From the NCBI GenBank assembly GCA_046261635.1, contig JBHEOL010000343.1:1-7268 (forward strand): a stretch of DNA of 7,268 nt. Direction: 5' to 3'. Below the pieces are notes generated by a model. The model was not told the origin of the DNA. It saw nothing but the letters and a program-made list of their open reading frames with translations, and made no database searches. This DNA comes from JBHEPS01 sp046261635. GTDB taxonomy: Bacteria > Acidobacteriota > Thermoanaerobaculia > Gp7-AA8. Below, piece after piece: positions 1-4,938 of the stretch (the first letter of the stretch is position 1; every line of letters begins with the position of its first letter). Made by a program: the position numbers and the translations under genes.

Positions 1-2
1 CG

Positions 3-1763
3 CGAACCGGGCGGCTTCATTTCACGTCACCCCGGCCGCGATGGCGTGCGCCGGTTTTCGTGGCGGCGGTGGTGGTGGTGGCCACGCTCGCGATCGGGTT
101 GACGCTCATGCGCCCGGCTCGAACCGCGACTCCCGCGACCGAGGCGATGGGCATCTCGATGCCCCAGCTCAAGTCGGTGGTGGTTCTCCCGTTCCGCGAA
201 TCGAGCGGCGATGCGGAGTGGCAGGCTCGCGGCGAGGGGATGGCGCAGACCCTGAGCGCGCGACTCGGCGCGCTTCCCGGACTCCAGATCATCCCTCCCT
301 CGGCGTTCCCGAGGGACATCGACTCGAGAGACGTCCGGGCACTCACGCAGCATTTCGGAGCGACCATCGCACTGGTCATCACTCTCGAGCGTGCCGGCGA
401 CCGGATCCGGGCCGCCTATTCACTGCTGCATCCGACGGAAGGAATTCAATTCGATTCCGGCACGGTCGACGGATCGGTCAGGGATCTGTTCGGCTTCGGC
501 GACCGGCTCGCGGCACAACTCGCTGAATGCTTCGAGGTTCCCGCCGAGGCGCTCGCGGCGCAGGAAATGACGGACCTTCTCACGCCAGCGAGTCAGGACC
601 GGTACATCAAGGCGACCGCCTCGATGCTGCGCTACGACGATCCCGCCTCCATCGACTATGCGATCTCGCTTCTCGAGCCGCTCGCGGATGCGAATCCGCG
701 TTCGGCGCTCGTTCGCGCTGCACTGGGGCGGGCTTACCAGCTCGAGTACACGATCACGCGCGATCCCGTGGCGGCCGACCGCGCGATGACCGCCTCGCGT
801 GAAGCTTTGAGGCTCGACAGTGAGATCCCGGACGTCCACGTCACCCTCGGCCAGCTTTACATCATGACGGGAAGGCCGGACGAGGCGGTTCTCGATCTCG
901 AACATGCTCTCGAGATCCGTCCCGACGATCCCGAGGCGTTGCTCAGCCTCGCTCAGGCGCTCGGCATGGCCGGGAAGCTCGAACGCGCCGAACAGATCTA
1001 TCGGGCGGCAATCGCCCAGAGGCCCGAGTACTGGGCCAGCTACAACAGGCTCGCCGTCTTCTACCTGAACAATGGCCGCCTCGACGAAGCCATCCCCCTG
1101 TTCAAGGAGGCGGTGAGGCTGACGCCCGACAACGGCCGCGCGCTGGCGAACCTGAGCGGGGCTCTGTTGCATGCGAATTCCTTTGCCGAGGCGATCGCCA
1201 ACTCGCAGCGCGCGACGGAAGTCCAGCCAACCAACGCATCAGGTTTCGCCAACCTCGGCACCGGCTACTACTACCTCAACCAGTTCGAGGAAGCCCGCAA
1301 CGCTTTTGCGAAAGCGATCGAGCTCTCCCCGAACCGGACGCTCTATCATTTCAATCTCGGCGATACCCTGCATGCTCTCGGCAAGGAGGTGGAAATGAGA
1401 GCGGCCTACCGCGAAGGGATCCGGCTCGCCCAGGCCTCGCTCGAGGTCAATCCGTCCGATTACCAGATTCACAGCCAGCTCGTACTGGCCTGCTCCCGCA
1501 CCGGCGACGTCCCTCGCGCAAAACAACATCTCGACGCCGCCCTCGAACTGGGGCCCGACAAAGGCGAGGTCATGTTCTACGCCGCTGTCTTCGCTCTGGA
1601 GCGAGGCGACACGGAAGGCGCCGTCGCCTGGCTGCAGCGCGCCGTCACCGCCGGTTATCCCCCTGCCCTCGTCGCAGCCGACCCTGCGCTCCGTTCTCTC
1701 CGCCAACATCCGCAGGTCTCACGGATCATCGCCGAAGCCTCAAAGGCTTCCGCGCGCACTTGA
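3..1763 (+). CDS. Membrane-anchored TPR protein with TolB/FlgO-like domain, N-terminus cut by window edge (possible Ser/Thr kinase C-terminal half)
   Basis: The frame is open from base 3, so this is probably the 3' part of a longer gene. The GTG at 60 lies inside a hydrophobic helix and is unlikely to be the true start. Numbering residues from that GTG: a transmembrane helix spans the frame just before it to about residue 16. A TolB/FlgO-like domain (about 37-160) opens with the strand VVVLPF (40-45). About nine TPR units follow (about 220-534), the clearest at 256-289, 324-357 and 392-425, with the W/Y-G-Y-A/P spacing. The tail (AGYPPALVAADPALRSL) is typical of TPR proteins fused to Ser/Thr kinases or to transcriptional or cyclase sensor domains. 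Family knowledge suggests an anchored scaffold or signalling protein; a kinase upstream is inference because it lies outside the window. The stop codon overlaps the ribosome binding site of the lipoprotein gene, so the two are probably co-transcribed. Confidence 0.85.
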   Translation, partial: RTGRLHFTSPRPRWRAPVFVAAVVVVATLAIGLTLMRPARTATPATEAMGISMPQLKSVVVLPFRESSGDAEWQARGEGMAQTLSARLGALPGLQIIPPSAFPRDIDSRDVRALTQHFGATIALVITLERAGDRIRAAYSLLHPTEGIQFDSGTVDGSVRDLFGFGDRLAAQLAECFEVPAEALAAQEMTDLLTPASQDRYIKATASMLRYDDPASIDYAISLLEPLADANPRSALVRAALGRAYQLEYTITRDPVAADRAMTASREALRLDSEIPDVHVTLGQLYIMTGRPDEAVLDLEHALEIRPDDPEALLSLAQALGMAGKLERAEQIYRAAIAQRPEYWASYNRLAVFYLNNGRLDEAIPLFKEAVRLTPDNGRALANLSGALLHANSFAEAIANSQRATEVQPTNASGFANLGTGYYYLNQFEEARNAFAKAIELSPNRTLYHFNLGDTLHALGKEVEMRAAYREGIRLAQASLEVNPSDYQIHSQLVLACSRTGDVPRAKQHLDAALELGPDKGEVMFYAAVFALERGDTEGAVAWLQRAVTAGYPPALVAADPALRSLRQHPQVSRIIAEASKASART

Positions 1764-1770
1764 AAGGAGA
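1762..1770 (+). promoter_or_regulatory. Shine-Dalgarno site of the lipoprotein gene
   Basis: The string GAAAGGAGA overlaps the TGA stop of the TPR gene (1761-1763) and lies 10 nt before the ATG at 1781. It decides the start at 1781 over the TTG at 1760, which has no such site and would put charged residues before the signal peptide. It is the clearest Shine-Dalgarno in the window, and it is found at an internal operon gene. Confidence 0.75.
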
Positions 1771-1780
1771 AGCTCACCTC

Positions 1781-2257
1781 ATGAAGACTCGACTCCTCGT
1801 CTGGTTCCTTTCGATTCTCTCGCTCGCTCTCATCCTTGGATGTACTCCCCGGGCGACTCCGCCCCCCACCGATACCTCCACGACGACAGAACCGGAGGAA
1901 CCGGAGGTCCCCCCGCCGCCGTTCTCCGATGAGATCTACGTGCTCGTGGGGACGGATGCAAACGGATTCACCGTATCGCCCGATCCCGTCTACGTTTACG
2001 ATCGGCAGCAGAAAGTCATCTGGATCGCCGAGGAACCCAATGTCCAGATCGCGATCGAGTATGCGGCCACCGGCGAGCATCCAGAGAAACCGGGAATGCC
2101 GGTGCCAGCGCCAGCGAAGCCTTGTGAGGTCGCCGGGCGGAGGTGTGGCGGGGATGCCATCGGCGGCGAGGTCGGTCGGTTCAAGTACACCATCAAGGGG
2201 AAGAAAGGCGCCAAGACCCTGCCGGATCTCGATCCGATGCTTGATATCCTCTATTGA
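1781..2257 (+). CDS. Small lipoprotein with Pro/Thr linker and beta-rich, cupredoxin-like domain
   Basis: This 158-residue protein starts with a lipoprotein signal peptide: Lys2 and Arg4, a hydrophobic stretch 5-19, then L-I-L-G-Cys21. It is therefore probably lipidated and membrane-held. A Pro/Thr/Glu-rich linker (22-48) leads to a globular part (50-158) of alternating beta-type segments, including PDPVYVYDRQQKVIWIA (67-83) and FKYTIKG (134-140), ending DPMLDIL (151-157). This layout resembles cupredoxin-like sandwich domains seen as orphan lipoproteins in Acidobacteria-type genomes. Only one His is present (100) and there is no His-Cys-Met ligand set, so copper binding is not supported. Cys115 and Cys122 could form a disulfide. 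Function is unknown. It sits 17 nt after the TPR gene with its own Shine-Dalgarno, so it probably works with that membrane protein at the envelope. Confidence 0.8.
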   Translation: MKTRLLVWFLSILSLALILGCTPRATPPPTDTSTTTEPEEPEVPPPPFSDEIYVLVGTDANGFTVSPDPVYVYDRQQKVIWIAEEPNVQIAIEYAATGEHPEKPGMPVPAPAKPCEVAGRRCGGDAIGGEVGRFKYTIKGKKGAKTLPDLDPMLDILY

Positions 2258-2295
2258 TCGAATCAGACCCCTGTCCGCACTCACCTCGACTCCGA

Positions 2296-2328
2296 TCGGG
2301 CCCGGCGACTCTCTGCCGCCGGGCCCGA
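2296..2328 (+). terminator. 12-bp perfect GC hairpin, probable terminator of the TPR-lipoprotein operon
   Basis: The arms TCGGGCCCGGCG (2296-2307) and CGCCGGGCCCGA (2317-2328) pair perfectly around a 9-nt loop, 38 bases after the lipoprotein stop. No T-tract follows, so this is not a classical intrinsic terminator, though high-GC bacteria often have such hairpins after operons. It ends 4 bases before the -10 box of the next gene, so it also lies in that gene's promoter spacer. Confidence 0.55.
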
Positions 2329-2332
2329 AGGC

Positions 2333-2338
2333 TATACT
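2333..2338 (+). promoter_or_regulatory. -10 box TATACT, leaderless arrangement for the hydrolase gene
   Basis: TATACT matches the sigma-70 -10 consensus at five of six positions. It is followed by exactly 6 nt (CGCCCG) and then the ATG at 2345, so transcription would start at or next to the start codon. There is no Shine-Dalgarno. No convincing -35 hexamer is seen 17 bp upstream, where the hairpin loop lies. Confidence 0.55.
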
Positions 2339-2344
2339 CGCCCG

Positions 2345-3268
2345 ATGTTCGAGCCCGCGCCGCCTCTTCCGGATTTCCTCGAGCGCCAGCTTCCTTTCCA
2401 TCGACGAGTCTGGCGGATCGAGAGCGGCATCGACCAGGGCCGCCTCATCCATTTCATCGATGAGGGCGACGAGAACGCGATTCCCGTCGTGATGCTCCAC
2501 GGCAATCCGGCCTGGAGCTTCCTCTGGCGAAAAGTGATCGCCGCGCTTCCCGAGCTCCGTCGCATCGCGCCCGACCTTCTCGGCCTCGGCCTCTCCGACA
2601 CGCTCCCGCGAATGAGCGACCATCCTCCGAAGCGCCACGCCGACGCGATCGCCGGGCTCATCGTCGCCCTCGACCTCCGCCGCATCATCCTCGTCAGCCA
2701 GGATTGGGGAGGACCGATCGCCACCGCGGTCGCGGCGCGGCTCCCCGATCGCATCGCCGGAGTCATCCTCGGCAACACCAGCGTACTCGCTCCCTCGCGC
2801 GGCCTCCGCTCGCGCTTCCACCGGTTCGCCCGCATTCCAGTCGTCAGCGACCTGGTTTTCCGCGGCGCCGGATTTCCCCAGAACATCCTCCATCGGATTC
2901 AGGGAGACCCCTCGTCGATCCGAGGAGACGTGGCGAAGGCGTACCGGTGGCCTCTTCGAGGATGGAAACGCCGCGTGGCGCCGCTCGCAATGGCGCGGAT
3001 GGTGCCGGACGGCCCCGGTCATCCCAGCATCCCCGAGCTCGAACAGGGCGAGGCATGGCTGCGCTCCTTCGATGGACCTCTCACCCTCATCTGGGGCGAG
3101 AAGGATCCGGTCCTCGGCCGGGCCATCAACCGACACGAACGCGAGCTTCCGCGAGCGAGAGTCGTTCGGACGGACGCAGGTCATTTCATTCCGGAGGAGA
3201 TCCCGGAGGTGATCGCTGCGGAAGTGCGAGTGGTAAGTCAGAAGGCAGAAGGCAGAAGGCAGAAGTAA
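2345..3268 (+). CDS. Haloalkane-dehalogenase-like alpha/beta hydrolase
   Basis: This 307-residue protein has the alpha/beta-hydrolase layout of the haloalkane dehalogenase superfamily. It shows an oxyanion/halide motif HGNPAWSFLWR (52-62), a nucleophile elbow SQDWGG (118-123) with Asp120 as likely nucleophile and Trp121 beside it, a cap region (about 145-235), an acid Asp254 in WGEKDPVL (250-257) and a base His280 in DAGHF (277-281). Asp plus Trp at the elbow, and an acid after the late strand, fit the HLD-I/III groups. HLD-III also contains OleB beta-lactone decarboxylases and epoxide-hydrolase-like members, so the substrate is open. No oleA, oleC or oleD is visible. The protein is soluble with no signal peptide. 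The start is supported by the -10 box 6 nt upstream. The last 11 or so residues (SQKAEGRRQK) are encoded by a 7-bp minisatellite and are probably an accidental tail. Confidence 0.85.
   Translation: MFEPAPPLPDFLERQLPFHRRVWRIESGIDQGRLIHFIDEGDENAIPVVMLHGNPAWSFLWRKVIAALPELRRIAPDLLGLGLSDTLPRMSDHPPKRHADAIAGLIVALDLRRIILVSQDWGGPIATAVAARLPDRIAGVILGNTSVLAPSRGLRSRFHRFARIPVVSDLVFRGAGFPQNILHRIQGDPSSIRGDVAKAYRWPLRGWKRRVAPLAMARMVPDGPGHPSIPELEQGEAWLRSFDGPLTLIWGEKDPVLGRAINRHERELPRARVVRTDAGHFIPEEIPEVIAAEVRVVSQKAEGRRQK
3237..3268 (+). repeat. 7-bp minisatellite (GGCAGAA)n across the hydrolase stop codon
   Basis: Four head-to-tail heptads are present: one GTCAGAA followed by three exact GGCAGAA, ending in GTAA. 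The repeat encodes the last residues of the hydrolase and supplies its TAA stop (3266-3268). Because 7 is not a multiple of 3, each gain or loss of a unit changes the reading frame of the tail. The stretch 3239-3268 is repeated exactly in inverted orientation at 3566-3595. Confidence 0.85.
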
Positions 3269-3296
3269 CGGCAAAAAGCAAAAGCCCGAAAGGCCC

Positions 3297-3307
3297 GTCA
3301 TCCTGAG
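3297..3307 (+). repeat. GTCATCCTGAG dispersed-repeat core, left copy
   Basis: The 11-mer is followed by a GCGAAG-rich stretch reaching GAAGGAACTC (3322-3331). From experience with high-GC genomes, strings of this type (GTCATCCTGAG...GAAGGA) are very common intergenic repeats and give spurious translations such as LRRLRMTG on the opposite strand. An inverted perfect 11-bp copy lies at 3538-3548. The function is unknown. Confidence 0.65.
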
Positions 3308-3361
3308 CCGGCGAAGCACGGCGAAGGAACTCAAAACGGCAGGATCGTGCTGGTTGGCGGA

Positions 3362-3382
3362 AATGAACCAGGCCGGTTCATT
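3362..3382. repeat. 8-bp perfect inverted repeat (hairpin)
   Basis: AATGAACC (3362-3369) and GGTTCATT (3375-3382) pair perfectly around a 5-nt loop. It lies between the left GTCATCCTGAG copy and the G-rich block, 94 bases after the hydrolase stop. It has no T-tract, so a terminator role is possible but not shown. Confidence 0.5.
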
Positions 3383-3466
3383 ACAAGGGGGCGGGGAGCA
3401 GGGGACAGGAGGCGGAGAAGTCCTGCTCGGGAACCCATCCCCGCCCCCTGCCTCCTGCCCCCTTGT
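3383..3466. repeat. G-rich / C-rich inverted pair with quadruplex potential on the minus strand
   Basis: The left side has ACAAGGGGGC then GGGG, GGGG and CAGGAGGC (3383-3413). The right side carries the complement of the same words, ending GCCCCCTTGT (3457-3466). On the minus strand, four G runs (complement of C runs at 3458-3462, 3444-3448, 3439-3442 and 3434-3436) are separated by loops of 9, 1 and 2 nt, which satisfies a relaxed quadruplex rule. Confidence 0.55.
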
Positions 3467-3537
3467 TTCTCTTCGCGCGATCGCTCCCCCGCACGGGTCA
3501 TTGAATCGACACCCGAGCCGTGGGCGCGGTTCCCTTA

Positions 3538-3548
3538 CTCAGGATGAC
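3538..3548 (-). repeat. GTCATCCTGAG dispersed-repeat core, right inverted copy
   Basis: CTCAGGATGAC on the + strand is the exact reverse complement of 3297-3307. The flanks of the two copies differ beyond the 11-mer, which argues for separate repeat units rather than one recent inverted duplication. Confidence 0.6.
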
Positions 3549-3565
3549 CGGAGTTCCCCCCGCCT

Positions 3566-3597
3566 TTACTTCTGCCTTCTGCCTTCTGCCTTCTGCC
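3566..3597 (-). repeat. 7-bp minisatellite, inverted copy upstream of the SGNH hydrolase promoter
   Basis: TTACTTC is followed by three TGCCTTC-phase heptads and a final TGCC. Bases 3566-3595 are an exact 30-bp inverted match to 3239-3268. The array ends 2 bases before the TAGAAT box at 3600, so it occupies the -35 region of the next gene's putative promoter. Confidence 0.85.
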
Positions 3598-3599
3598 AC

Positions 3600-3605
3600 T
3601 AGAAT
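3600..3605 (+). promoter_or_regulatory. -10 box TAGAAT, leaderless arrangement for the SGNH hydrolase gene
   Basis: TAGAAT differs from the sigma-70 -10 consensus at one base. It lies 6 nt (CCGCCT) before the GTG start at 3612, the same geometry as TATACT before 2345. There is no Shine-Dalgarno. The expected -35 position (about 3577-3582) reads TTCTGC within the heptad array, a poor match to TTGACA. Confidence 0.55.
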
Positions 3606-3611
3606 CCGCCT

Positions 3612-4478
3612 GTGCGGTCCGCGCTTCTGTTTCATCTCGTCAGCGGCCACGCCTGGTTCACGGCCGGCGCGGTGGTGCTGATTCTGGTCGGTCTCGAACT
3701 GGGCGGGATGTTTCGTCGCCGTCCTAAGCTTCAACGCTTCGCGCGATTGCTCTTTCTTTTCGCGGTCGGTGTCTCGATGCTCAGCGGGACGCCCGTCCCT
3801 CTGTGGCTCGCGATCCCGCTCGCAGCGGCAATCCTGGCCGTCATCGCGACGGGATTCCGGGACGAGCCGACCCGCGGGGCGCGGATCGCCTCGATCGCCG
3901 CGATCGTTCTCGTCGCGGCGGCGCTCGCGCTCGAGGCTCCGTGGCATCGAGCTCCGTCGCTCGAGAGCTCTCCCCCATCCGTCATCGTTCTCGGGGACTC
4001 GCTTTCTTCCGGTGGATTCGCGGAAACGAAGGCATGGCCGGAGCAGTTCGAGGCCCGGGTCGGAATCCCGACGACCTCATTCGCGAACGCCGGCGAGACG
4101 ACCGGCTCGGCCCTGGTCTATCAGATCGACCGGCTGACCGAAGCCGGACCGGATTCGCTCGTCGTCGTCGAGCTCGGAGGAAACGACCTGCTCGGCGGAA
4201 CTCCGGCACGCCGTTTCGCGACCGAGCTGGACGCGATCCTCTCCGCCGCCCGCAGCGCGGGCTCCGCCGTCGTCATGTTCGAGCTTCCAATCCCTCCGGG
4301 GCGCTGGCATTGGGGTGCCATCCAGCGCAAGGCGGCGCGACGTCATGAAGTGGCGCTCATCCCGAAACGAGTTCTGGCGCGGCTGATCTCGAACGGGGAG
4401 CTCGTCGAGGATGGTCTCCATCCGACCGACGCCGGCCACGAGTACATCGCCCGCGAGGTCGCGCGAATCTTCCCGTAG
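3612..4478 (+). CDS. Membrane-anchored SGNH/GDSL-family hydrolase
   Basis: The protein has 288 residues. The N-terminal part holds about four hydrophobic helices (about 14-31, 43-58, 62-80 and 90-108). A C-terminal SGNH esterase domain follows (122-288). Block I is GDSLSS (128-133) with catalytic Ser130. Block II is ANAGETTGS (158-166) with Gly161. Block III is GGND (189-192) with Asn191. Block V is DGLHPTDAGH (267-276) with Asp267 and His270. All four blocks are intact, so it is probably an active esterase or acyl-hydrolase (lipid, acyl-carbohydrate or thioester), resembling the TesA/arylesterase type. Which side of the membrane it faces is not certain; with four helices both ends would be on the same side. 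The GTG start is chosen because the frame opens there, the first helix is kept and the -10 box precedes it. The first in-frame ATG in the coding sequence lies after helix 1. Confidence 0.85.
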   Translation: MRSALLFHLVSGHAWFTAGAVVLILVGLELGGMFRRRPKLQRFARLLFLFAVGVSMLSGTPVPLWLAIPLAAAILAVIATGFRDEPTRGARIASIAAIVLVAAALALEAPWHRAPSLESSPPSVIVLGDSLSSGGFAETKAWPEQFEARVGIPTTSFANAGETTGSALVYQIDRLTEAGPDSLVVVELGGNDLLGGTPARRFATELDAILSAARSAGSAVVMFELPIPPGRWHWGAIQRKAARRHEVALIPKRVLARLISNGELVEDGLHPTDAGHEYIAREVARIFP

Positions 4479-4512
4479 AGTAGGGAGAGGATCGGTCAAA
4501 CCGGGAGGAGGC

Positions 4513-4563
4513 GTGTCCGCAAAGCGCGCGGCATCCATAGTGCACGGCTCCAGAGCATCATGA
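4513..4563 (+). CDS. Possible 16-codon leader ORF overlapping the ABM-gene start
   Basis: A strong purine-rich site (GGGAGGAGG, 4503-4511) precedes a GTG at 4513, which opens a 16-codon frame (product MSAKRAASIVHGSRAS). Its TGA stop (4561-4563) overlaps the ATG of the next gene as ATGA. The ABM gene itself has no good Shine-Dalgarno, so translational coupling from this leader is plausible. A TAGAGT at 4476-4481 could be the promoter. The spacing from GGAGG to GTG is short (about 4 nt from its 3' end), and such ORFs arise by chance, so this is a suggestion only. Confidence 0.3.
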   Translation: MSAKRAASIVHGSRAS

Positions 4564-4868
4564 AATTCCTGTTCGAAGTTCGGATCCGGCCCGGCTTCAA
4601 AGCCGAGCAGTACGCCGAGGCGTGGGTGCGCGCCAGCGAGTTGATTCAGCGGTCGCCCGGGGCGCGGGGAACGCGGCTTCATCGAAAGATCGGTGACCCC
4701 GACACTCTCCTCGCCATCGCCGAGTGGGACTCGAAGGCCGACCGAGACGCATCCCAGGGAATCGATCCACGCGCCGACCAGATCATCCGCGAGGCTGCGC
4801 GCTACTGCGAGATCACGATCCTCGGGGAGTTCGAGGAACCCGAGTGGGTCGTTCTGCCCGAAGGTTGA
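4560..4868 (+). CDS. ABM-type dimeric alpha/beta-barrel (ferredoxin-like) protein
   Basis: This 102-residue protein fits the small dimeric alpha/beta-barrel fold of antibiotic-biosynthesis-monooxygenase (ABM)-like proteins. It has strand FLFEVRIRPG (3-12), helix 14-31 (AEQYAEAWVRASELIQ), the turn SPGARGTRLHRK (32-43), strand LLAIAEWDSK (50-59) and a second helix (about 62-81) followed by a last strand. The SPG-ARGTRLHR and EWDSKAD segments are the usual hallmarks. Family members include heme-degrading enzymes, quinol monooxygenases and many uncharacterised proteins; no specific substrate can be read here. It is cytosolic with no signal peptide. It lies 81 bases after the SGNH gene in the same direction and could be co-transcribed. 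The ATG at 4560 is chosen because the first strand starts there. Confidence 0.75.
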   Translation: MKFLFEVRIRPGFKAEQYAEAWVRASELIQRSPGARGTRLHRKIGDPDTLLAIAEWDSKADRDASQGIDPRADQIIREAARYCEITILGEFEEPEWVVLPEG

Positions 4869-4882
4869 AGCGACTCCGGTCG

Positions 4883-4938
4883 CCAGCCGCACGCGCTCGC
4901 GCTCGTCGGGAGGAGGCGGCTGGTAGCGGACCCGCTAC
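4883..4938. terminator. Two overlapping hairpins in the convergent gap (candidate bidirectional terminator)
   Basis: The ABM gene (+) and DUF2007 gene (-) converge across 66 bases. CCAGCCGC (4883-4890) pairs with GCGGCTGG (4916-4923) around a 25-nt loop. Next to it, GTAGCGG (4923-4929) pairs with CCGCTAC (4932-4938) and contains the DUF2007 stop codon. They share one base, so they compete. No T-tract is seen on either strand, so terminator function is only inferred from position. Confidence 0.4.

Larger units (their letters stand above)
3269..3565. repeat. Gene-free interval: core of a nested inverted-repeat region
   Basis: These 297 bases lie between two perfect 30-bp inverted arms made of GGCAGAA heptads. 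Moving inward, the next pair is GTCATCCTGAG (3297-3307) and its complement (3538-3548). The innermost pair is ACAAGGGGGC (3383-3392) and its complement (3457-3466). The order is 1-2-3-3'-2'-1'. No convincing gene is present: the short open frames have Arg/Pro-rich translations that simply read the repeats. The region could be a composite of dispersed intergenic repeats or a decayed MITE-like unit; no transposase or target duplication was found. It separates two + strand genes and ends 2 bases before the next promoter. Confidence 0.7.

Noticed and set aside
60..62. GTG at 60 as the start of the TPR gene
   Set aside because: It falls inside a hydrophobic helix and the frame is open further upstream; no Shine-Dalgarno or -10 box precedes it.
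1760..1762. TTG at 1760 as the lipoprotein start
   Set aside because: It would place charged residues before the signal peptide and overlaps the Shine-Dalgarno that serves the ATG at 1781.
3237..3268. CRISPR array
   Set aside because: Units are 7 bp, directly abutting, with no spacers, so this is a minisatellite.
1655..3334. 559-codon minus-strand open frame opposite the lipoprotein and hydrolase genes
   Set aside because: It is antisense to two well-supported genes, and its N-terminus (LRRLRMTG...LPSAFCLLT) is a translation of the dispersed repeats. Long antisense frames are expected in high-GC DNA.
3387..3412. Plus-strand G-quadruplex in the left G-rich block
   Set aside because: Only three runs of three or more Gs are present; the fourth would need GG steps, so it does not meet the strict rule.
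3239..3595. Insertion sequence or transposon
   Set aside because: The inverted arms look like terminal repeats, but the 297-base interior has no transposase and the arms are simple heptads; no target duplication was seen.
3347..3602. Short open frames in the repeat island (66 and 82 codons)
   Set aside because: Their translations are Arg/Pro/Ser-rich readings of repeats ending in LPSAFCH-like tails; there is no start signal or family resemblance.
4077..4892. 271-codon minus-strand open frame over the SGNH and ABM genes
   Set aside because: It is antisense to both genes, whose motifs are intact; it shows no domain of its own.
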